Assembly: GCA_010279815.1 (NCBI GenBank) | Contig: QEOQ01000688.1 | Location: 470,158 to 534,157 of the forward strand | Direction of reading: 5' to 3' | DNA length: 64,000 nucleotides | Source of the DNA: Brachionus plicatilis | Lineage: Eukaryota > Rotifera > Eurotatoria > Ploima > Brachionidae | Shown here: piece after piece, positions 57,717 to 64,000 of the stretch | Numbering within the stretch: the first letter of the stretch is position 1 | Layout of the letters: each line of letters starts with the position of its first letter | Translations under genes and position numbers: made by a program | Notes under the pieces: model-generated | The model's input: the letters and a program-made list of their open reading frames with translations, nothing else | The model's database searches: none | Told to the model about the DNA's origin: nothing

Positions 57717-58740
57717 AACTACCGTAATTTCGTGTTGGGGAACGCGTGCATTAATACCCAAAGTCATATGTGAGGTGCATGCACAGACATTAACCCCTTC
57801 CATGTTAAAAAAATACTATTAAAGGTTCGACGCACTACATGTGCAACTTTGGGTATTAACGTGTGATACTAATAAAAAAACGAAGTTTAAATGTCGAGTT
57901 AATAATCAAAAAATCTTTTTTAGAGCAACACTTTAATTTGAAATTTTCTGAAATATTAAAAAAATAATTTTGCATATTTCAACTTTTAGTGCGACCATTC
58001 AAACAAAATTATGAAAATGTTTTTTAATATTAAAAATTATTTTTTTTATGCTTATCTTGTTATAGATGCAGCTTTTTTTTAAAGATTTAAAAAATCATAC
58101 GATATTTCATAGATAATTTCAAACCAGAATGAGGAAGTTATGCGTCGACCTCTTCAAAGTTTAAACTTGAATAGAGTTGATATTACTCCAGTTGTAGTTT
58201 TAAACAAAGATGGGAGTGTTCGAAAGCTTCTTGGTAGGAAAAAGGGCTCAGAAAACAAATCATCAAATTAAGATTTTCAAATAGTATTTTTTTTATTTTA
58301 ATTTTGTCTTTAAACGCCGCTCTTATAATTAATTCAAGACTTTGTCATATTATTTTAATATTTTAATTTTTATATTATTTTAAAAAAAGCTGCATCTATA
58401 ACTAGATAAGCATAAAAAAAATAATTTTTAATATTAAAAAACATTTTCATAATTTTGTTTGAATGGTCGCACTAAAAGTTGAAATATGCAAAATTATTTT
58501 TTTAATATTTCAGAAAATTTCAAATTAAAGTGTTGCTCTAAAAAAGATTTTTTGATTATTAACTCGACATTTAAACTTCGTTTTTTTATTAGTATCACAC
58601 GTTAATACCCAAAGTTGCACATGTAGTGCGTCGAACCTTTAATAGTATTTTTTTAACATGGAAGGGGTTAATGTCTGTGCATGCACTTCACATATGACTT
58701 TGGGTATTAATGCACGCGTTCCCCAACACGGAATTACGGG
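57717..58740. mobile_element. Foldback/long-TIR element, about 1.02 kb
   Basis: Two arms of about 350-365 bp are near-perfect inverted copies (about 57717-58080 and 58385-58740), starting CCGTAATTTCGTGTTGGGGA and ending at GCTGCATCTATAAC next to the centre. Within each arm the segment GCATTAATACCCAAAGT pairs with ACTTTGGGTATTAACGTGTG, so the arms contain nested palindromes. Identical minus- and plus-strand frames (MEGVNVCACTSHMTLGINAR) are a product of the inversion, not genes. The 300-bp centre holds a short coding relic. A target duplication is not obvious. Confidence 0.85.
58128..58271 (+). pseudogene. Coding relic at the centre of the foldback element
   Basis: A frame of 47 codons preceded by an acceptor-like TTTCAAACCAG reads NEEVMRRPLQSLNLNRVDIT, then VLNKDGSVRKLLGRKKGSEN and stops. 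The GRKKGSENK end resembles AT-hook-like RGRPKGSKNK tails of retroelement or transposase proteins. It could be the last exon of the element's own protein; the rest is missing. Confidence 0.4.
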
Positions 58741-59162
58741 AAGTCATTTGGTAGTTCCAGTGGAACAAATATTGGTGATCAGTTTTTTTTTTGCCTTTTT
58801 TTATATATTTAAATTTTATTCAATTTTTGACATCTTCTCTTACCAAAGTCAAAGTCATGACTTTGACTTAAATTTTTGTGACTTAGACTTAAAACTGTGA
58901 CTTACAAACAAGCCTGATTCAAAAAAATAAATAATGAATTCAATCGTAAAATAGATAACAGTTAATGAATTGATACTTGAATAAAAGCTAAACTGACTGT
59001 TATTCAAAATTAGTGACAAAAAAAAGAGTAATTTTTTATTTAATTTTATTACAAACGGATGAAGAATAAAGAAAATAAATTTTTTTGAGTTTTATATACC
59101 AAGTAAACAAATGAAAACAAAAAATTTATTTATAAAAAACAATTTATTATATTCTATTGAAA

Positions 59163-61373
59163 TTAGCTTTTTAGTGCAATTAATGCAATAAAACTAACGC
59201 TTCCAGCAATGGCAACATAATTCCTTTTAAAAAAAAAATTGAAAAATTTCGAATTAATTTACGATATTCAAAATACCAATTAAATTTGGCTAAATAGATA
59301 CCATGCTTCCAAAAATTGTATTCACTTATTTCATAATTTCTATTTTTTAGCGGAGAAGAATTGTACTTTTCACTTTAAATAAAATTAATTTTGATCTTTA
59401 ATTTGAATATTTTATTTCCTACTAGCAAATGCTATCCATGGTCACAGTAGCAATGTTTTTCGAATAAATTTTCAATTCACACTGTCCATAGGTAGTAAAC
59501 TCAGCGTTTAGCTAAAAAAATTTCATTAAATAGTCTCAAGCAAAATTAAAAAATTGTGAACTCACTTCATGCGGTAAAATTTCAGTTTTACTTTTTATAA
59601 AGAGTATTTTCAGATTAAATCTAGTTGAGTCAGATCCATTCAAATTCTAAAAAAAAATAAGAACAATTTTTGATTTTGATAATTTTTTTTTGGTAAAATT
59701 ACTATGTAATCCAGAGAAGCTCTGATCATAGGTAACTTGTTTCCATATGACTTCATAATTTGAAAGTAATCATTCATGTTATTTTGACGCAGGTTGTATA
59801 ATTTTTTTGAATCAAATGTCACAAGAGCATGAGCCAATTTTAGAAAAACTTAAAAATAAAATTAGTTTAATTTAATTAAATTTAGTTCATTTCAAAACCT
59901 GATCCACACATGAAAGCATCATAGCCAGCCTCATGTGTACGCATTCTCATCGAATAGGCCGCTGAAACTTTAGATGGCTTTATTGAGGGCATGAAAAGAG
60001 CACACTTTTTTGGCATTTCCTTATTAAGACTGAGATACAAGTTTTCTAAAATTGTTGAATCATAAAGATCTCTCATTTGTTTATTTAGCTAGAAAATTAA
60101 ATAAATAAGGAACAAAAAATTTTAATTTAATTAAAAATTTTAAATACTCTTTTAGCTTCTATGCTGATATACTTTGTATCGTAAACCAAAGGGAACATTT
60201 TGTTTATTTCTTCTTTGAATTTTTTCAAATTATCTTCAACAATTTCAATTTAAAAATCTAAATGATATTTTAAAATTTTACTTGGAAGAGTGTCGTAGAA
60301 TTTTTCATATATATACATCAGATCCATAATGCCATTATGAACCACAAGGGGTTTTTTATACTGAACAAGCAATCGAAAAATTTTCGTAAATCCCAAATAA
60401 GAATCAGTCATTCTAGATTTAAAAAAAAAATTTTTTTTCTACCTTAAATTAAAAGAAAGTGTACTTGGTCATATCATTAAATTGAGTTGCTTCGTATTCT
60501 TGGCGTTTTTCTTCAGTTATTTTTTCTATTAAGATTTTATTACCATCTTGATGGGTCCAAATAGAAGCAAATCTTTTTCTTAATTCATTGTGCAAAATGG
60601 TATCCGGCAAGTCTTTGAACCTTTCTATCTCATAAATCTCTCCATCATTTACTTGAAGCAGCCAATCTGTAATAGATGAACAAATTTTTTGAATTTTTTT
60701 CTCATCCACATCTCTTAAAAAAGAATTAAAGCATTTTTTTTCTTCAAATTAAATATACCTTTCGATACCGGCAAAGTAAATTTGATTTTTTAATTTTTTT
60801 TCAAGCAGTTTCTCTTGGTGATTGTTTAAATAAGGTATACCCTGATAGTACAATTTGTTAAAATTAAATTCGTTCTTGCACAAAAAGTCAATGCATGATG
60901 TCTGATGCGAATAATTTATGTCAATGAGACCACTTAGTCTCGGAAATAGATAAAAATTATAGGTATCAGTAATGAACCTAACAAAAAAAGTTTTGAACAA
61001 AAATTTTCCAAGAAGCATTTACTTACGATCTCTGTTCATTACAGTATCGAAATGTGGACAGACCGAATTGGACTAGATTAAACATTTGAATGGGCTTTTT
61101 TAACTTTTGGTATCGGTCTTCGGCCGAATCATTTAAGCTTTGAAAATAAAAATAGACTTGGGTAAAATTTTACTTTAAAATGCACTACCTTGGTCTGAAT
61201 CCGTCAAGATGCAATCCGGAAAATTCTGTATCAATTGCTTTTAATTAAATTTTTCTTCTTTATTCTTTAAATGATAGTTTAAATAAAATGTTACCAATAT
61301 AATTTGCTTTGTGGATATTGTAATTAATTTCATGAAATTTTATTTCGAAATTGTCAAAAGTTATATCTCCCAT
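59163..61373 (-). CDS. PNLDC1: PARN-family DEDD 3'-exonuclease, PNLDC1/Trimmer-like
   Basis: Thirteen exons: 61295-61373 (ATG), 61189-61237, 61027-61137, 60759-60977, 60465-60713, 60282-60412, 60148-60233, 59899-60088, 59703-59848, 59566-59646, 59423-59511, 59302-59372 and a last one from 59223. Catalytic residues are intact: Asp29 and Glu31 in IDTEFSGL, Asp266 in VVHNGIMDLMY, and His360/Asp365 in RTHEAGYDAFMCG. The length is about 514, with no room for the C-terminal RRM of PARN, and the end is hydrophobic, as in PNLDC1, the membrane-anchored pre-piRNA trimmer. PARN, which removes poly(A), is the alternative. The last exon is ambiguous: the phase-consistent frame gives GIMLPLLEALVLLH (stop at 59180), while another frame gives an anchor-like YVAIAGSVSFIALIAL (stop at 59163). 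Confidence 0.82.
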
Positions 61374-62434
61374 TCTTGGCAATTTTTTATCAATAGACGT
61401 TTTTTCAGACTAGTGGAAGCTAAAATTTGGCAAAATAGGATTTATTTTTATTTTTGAATTATTCAAAAAATCTTAATATTAAAATATATTAGTAAAATTT
61501 TTGCAAAAATAAGCTAGTTTTTCTGTTTAAAGTTAACTTTTAGCTTAACAAGTTTATAAATAAATGAAAAAAAAATTTAAATATTTAAAAATATTGATTA
61601 TTTAATTTATTTTAAACTAAAATTTTGCGTGTCAGACTTTGGAACAGAAATTAAAATCAAAATTATAAAAAATATTATTTTTTCGATCATTAAAATAAAT
61701 TGATTTTTTTAAAAAATTTTCTCAAAAGAATCCCTAGGAAAATTAATAGATTTTTTCGTTTCAATAATATTAAATTATATAATTATTAAAATTTTGAATT
61801 TTTGAAAAAATTGGTGAATTTTTTTCTTACAGCTTTACTATCCTCTTAATTTTCGGAAATTAATTATTATTTTAATTGTAACATGAAGCCTATAAATCTT
61901 AAACAAAATTTCAATTTTCAATATCTATATTCAAATTTTTTGATTAATTTTTTTCAAATATTTTTGTTTAAGTTACATGAAATCTTGCAAAATTTTTAAA
62001 TGATTAAATTTTAATTATTCGTTTACTAACTTAATTTTGATCATTTGCAAAACCAATTAATTAATAATTCTATAATATGAAATAGCTGAATGCTTTTTTG
62101 AAATAAATTAATCTAATTATGTTTTGAATTTTAGACAAAAAAACTAAACAAAAAAGAAATAATTTAAAGATTTTTTATCAAAGAGACAAACATCGATTCT
62201 GAAATTTATATCATTTAATATCACAATCTAATTTATCACTTGAGCTCGACTTCTGAACTGCATTTAATGTGTGTTCATTTTTTAAATGTTTTGCACGGGG
62301 CAGTATTATTTGAAAAAATATTATTAAGATTAATTTGTTTTTTTTTGTTGTAAATTCAGAATGCCTTGTCTGCCAACCAAATATAGCTTGTGTTGTTCTA
62401 CAAGGGGTTAGACTTGTCACAGAAAAAGTAGACT
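61374..62434. other. AT-rich intergenic region, nothing recognised
   Basis: It holds only chance frames. It includes the region upstream of the PNLDC1-like gene. Confidence 0.45.
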
Positions 62435-62580
62435 AATACTACTTCTTCCAACATTATAAACCACGAGGCTTTTAATAAACTTAAATTACAAACAGTCTCG
62501 AATAGACTCTTTGAGTTGATGTTAGGGCAGGGCTTACTCATTCTGTTCTATTTGTTTGTCAGAATAGTGGGGATATTAAT
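62435..62580 (+). mobile_element. LINE family a fragment
   Basis: The translated pieces NIINHEAFNKLKLQTVSNRL and LFEL match the C-terminal region of the LINE at 49881-51125 (NIVHHEAFNKLK ... VSNRLFEL). The frame is then lost. Both boundaries are degraded, and 62580-62980 is AT filler. Confidence 0.7.
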
Positions 62581-63004
62581 TTTTTTTTTCAATTTAATTT
62601 TCAAGTTTAATAAAGCGAAATCAAAAAATTTTTTTTTGAAAATGAGGAGTCAAAATCATCAAAATTATTTCAATAAATTAAAAATGCTCTTACAATATTT
62701 ATGTCTATTAATTTTTAAATTTAGAAGGTTCAAAACAAACTAAATTCTCTTCTTTTTCTTCTTAAAAATTATCTAAGATATTCTCAATTTAATATTAATT
62801 TTTTTAAAAAATTTTTCTTTTTGAATTTGAATAAAAATGCCATTTGATAGTTGAGTTATGAAACAAACAATTTTTTTTTTGGAAATAAATATTTTAAAAA
62901 TGTAAAAAATACCTTTTATTTAATATAAAAATTATAATTTAATTAGTTTATTAAAAATTTCAGACATGGCAAGATAAAAATTAGCTAGTTGTTTTGTTAG
63001 TCAA

Positions 63005-63675
63005 AACAAGTTCGAAGTAAAAGGAGGCTTTTCGTTGCGATGAGAATCAATAGGAATGAAAGGATATTACTTTAAAAGTACAATCTAAATGAAAGTCAGT
63101 GGGAATATATTGTTAAGCAATCTATCATTGGTTTTGAATATAATTTGGCAAAGAACGCGAAAAATAATCCAAAAAGACTATACTCATACTTTAATCGCAA
63201 ATATATTTATTATTATTATTTATTTCTAAAAATTACGCCAGATTTGGCGATGAAAAAAAAAATTTAATTTAAAAGAAAAATATAATTAAAAAAAGAAAAT
63301 TCTTGAAAAAATAATAATCGCAGATGTAGTAATCGGGAATCTATCGGGAATCTGCAGTGATACAAAACCGACATGGACAACTCATTACTGACAAAGCTGA
63401 GATATGTAATGAATTAAATGACTTTTTCCACTCAGTTTTCAACCTTGTCAGTAAGGAATGCTAAGCAAATTTTTGAAAAGCAAAAAGTGAAAAGACTCAT
63501 GGAGAGGACATGGTACCTACACATTTACTCTTAAAATGTGTGCAGAGGCTCTTGCTGGTCAACTGGCTCAAATATTTATGAAATCTTTGACTGAATCAAC
63601 TCTCTCCGTTGAATGGAAAACTGCGAATGCCTCATCAACAGAGACTGTCAAAATATGCTTGAGCAAATTTTGTGT
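63005..63675 (+). mobile_element. LINE ORF2 fragment with internal deletion and insertion
   Basis: Pieces in order are EYNLAKNAKNNPKRLYSYFN (linker between endonuclease and RT), then ISAVIQNRHGQLITDKAEIC and NELNDFFHSVFN, and KMCAEALAGQLAQIFMKSLT with VEWKTAN (start of the RT). These are the usual Jockey/CR1-like ORF2 landmarks. Sequence is missing between them and the catalytic half is absent. A small element interrupts it at 63200-63314. Confidence 0.7.
63200..63314 (-). mobile_element. Short retroposon-like insertion with 8-bp target duplication
   Basis: TAATCGCA flanks it at 63192-63199 and 63315-63322. Reading minus, the 3' part has the hairpin CGCCAAATCTGGCG, then TAATTTTTAGAAATAAATAA and (AAT)n. 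At 115 bp it is either a SINE-like element or a truncated LINE. It sits inside the LINE fragment. Confidence 0.6.
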
Positions 63676-63944
63676 TTATAAGCATATAAATAATTTTAAG
63701 CAAATAAAACATATTTAAAGAAAATTTTAATTAATTTTTAGAATTATTGAATAAGAAAAGAAGACTTTACGTTGTTTAAATTTAATCCAAGCATATATAG
63801 CTCCAATTTACATATTTTTTGAAGAATTAATTAATTTAAAAAAAAAAAAAAATTTTATTATTTTTATTTCAAGAGTTTTTCATGAGTTTAATTTTTATTT
63901 GTAATTTTGAAAAAATTATTGAAAATTCTTTGTTTAACTTTTAA

Positions 63945-64000
63945 ATTATTTATTTATTTGTTTATCTGTACCTTTACCAGCCTTCAAAATAAAATATGCG
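63945..64000 (-). repeat. Degenerate LINE family a tail at the window edge
   Basis: Reading minus, GAAGGCTGGTAAAGGTACAG is followed by ATAAACAAATAAATAAATAA. It resembles the family a terminal hairpin and tail with the stem partly lost. The body would lie beyond the window. Confidence 0.45.

Noticed and set aside
57615..58900. Identical small frames on opposite strands (MEGVNVCACTSHMTLG...)
   Set aside because: They lie in the two arms of an inverted repeat, so their identity is explained by the inversion; neither has domains or a supported start.

Overview
This window looks like nuclear DNA from a small-genome invertebrate animal. A monogonont rotifer of the Brachionus type is the best guess; that is an inference from the very high AT content, introns that are mostly 45-80 nt, and an animal gene set mixed with many DNA transposons and non-LTR retrotransposons. 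There are no operons, ribosome binding sites or bacterial genes. Long open frames that begin with a non-ATG codon are internal exons, so genes were rebuilt here by matching splice sites and codon phase by eye.

Eight host genes can be reconstructed. (1) An AGC-type kinase resembling RSKR/SgK494 (11760-18713, +) has two exons joined across a 4.7 kb repeat-filled intron. (2) The centrosomal protein kizuna, KIZ (21952-26713, -), has seven exons with phases that agree throughout. (3) LRRC14, a PRAME-like leucine-rich-repeat protein (31582-36107, -), has a 2.8 kb intron. (4) A single-exon type I membrane protein has a fibronectin-III-like ectodomain (37576-38484, -). (5) A Zasp/PDLIM-like PDZ plus ZM-motif protein (42504-46051, -) has no LIM domains. 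(6) A ten-exon secreted Ntn-hydrolase of the C45/AAT, Dictyostelium dcd1-like family lies at 51669-53501 (+). (7) ALG3, the ER mannosyltransferase of N-glycan assembly, lies at 55169-56814 (-) in eight exons. (8) A DEDD exonuclease of the PARN/PNLDC1 family, most like the pre-piRNA trimmer PNLDC1, lies at 59163-61373 (-) in thirteen exons.

The rest is mostly mobile DNA and AT-rich filler. The left edge is the 3' part of a CACTA/EnSpm-like transposon (1-2409), followed by 9.3 kb with no recognisable gene. The kinase intron holds a module array, a hAT MITE with an 8-bp target duplication, and a PHD-finger relic. Between 27 and 31 kb there is a hAT transposase end, a second copy of that MITE, and two Mutator-like (MULE-like) elements with 9-bp duplications; one carries two nested LINE tails. 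A third MULE-like element (39757-41126) encloses a 'half-LINE'. LINEs of at least two families (a: 49.9-51.1 kb; b: 23.5-24.8 kb) are present, mostly 5'-truncated and broken. A foldback element with arms of about 350 bp lies at 57717-58740.

The genes do not form a pathway together. The most unusual features are architectural: several retroposon families share a 3'-terminal hairpin plus microsatellite tail, MULE-like elements with 9-bp duplications contain LINE-derived sequence, and the foldback element has palindromes nested in its arms. I found no convincing previously undescribed molecular system.
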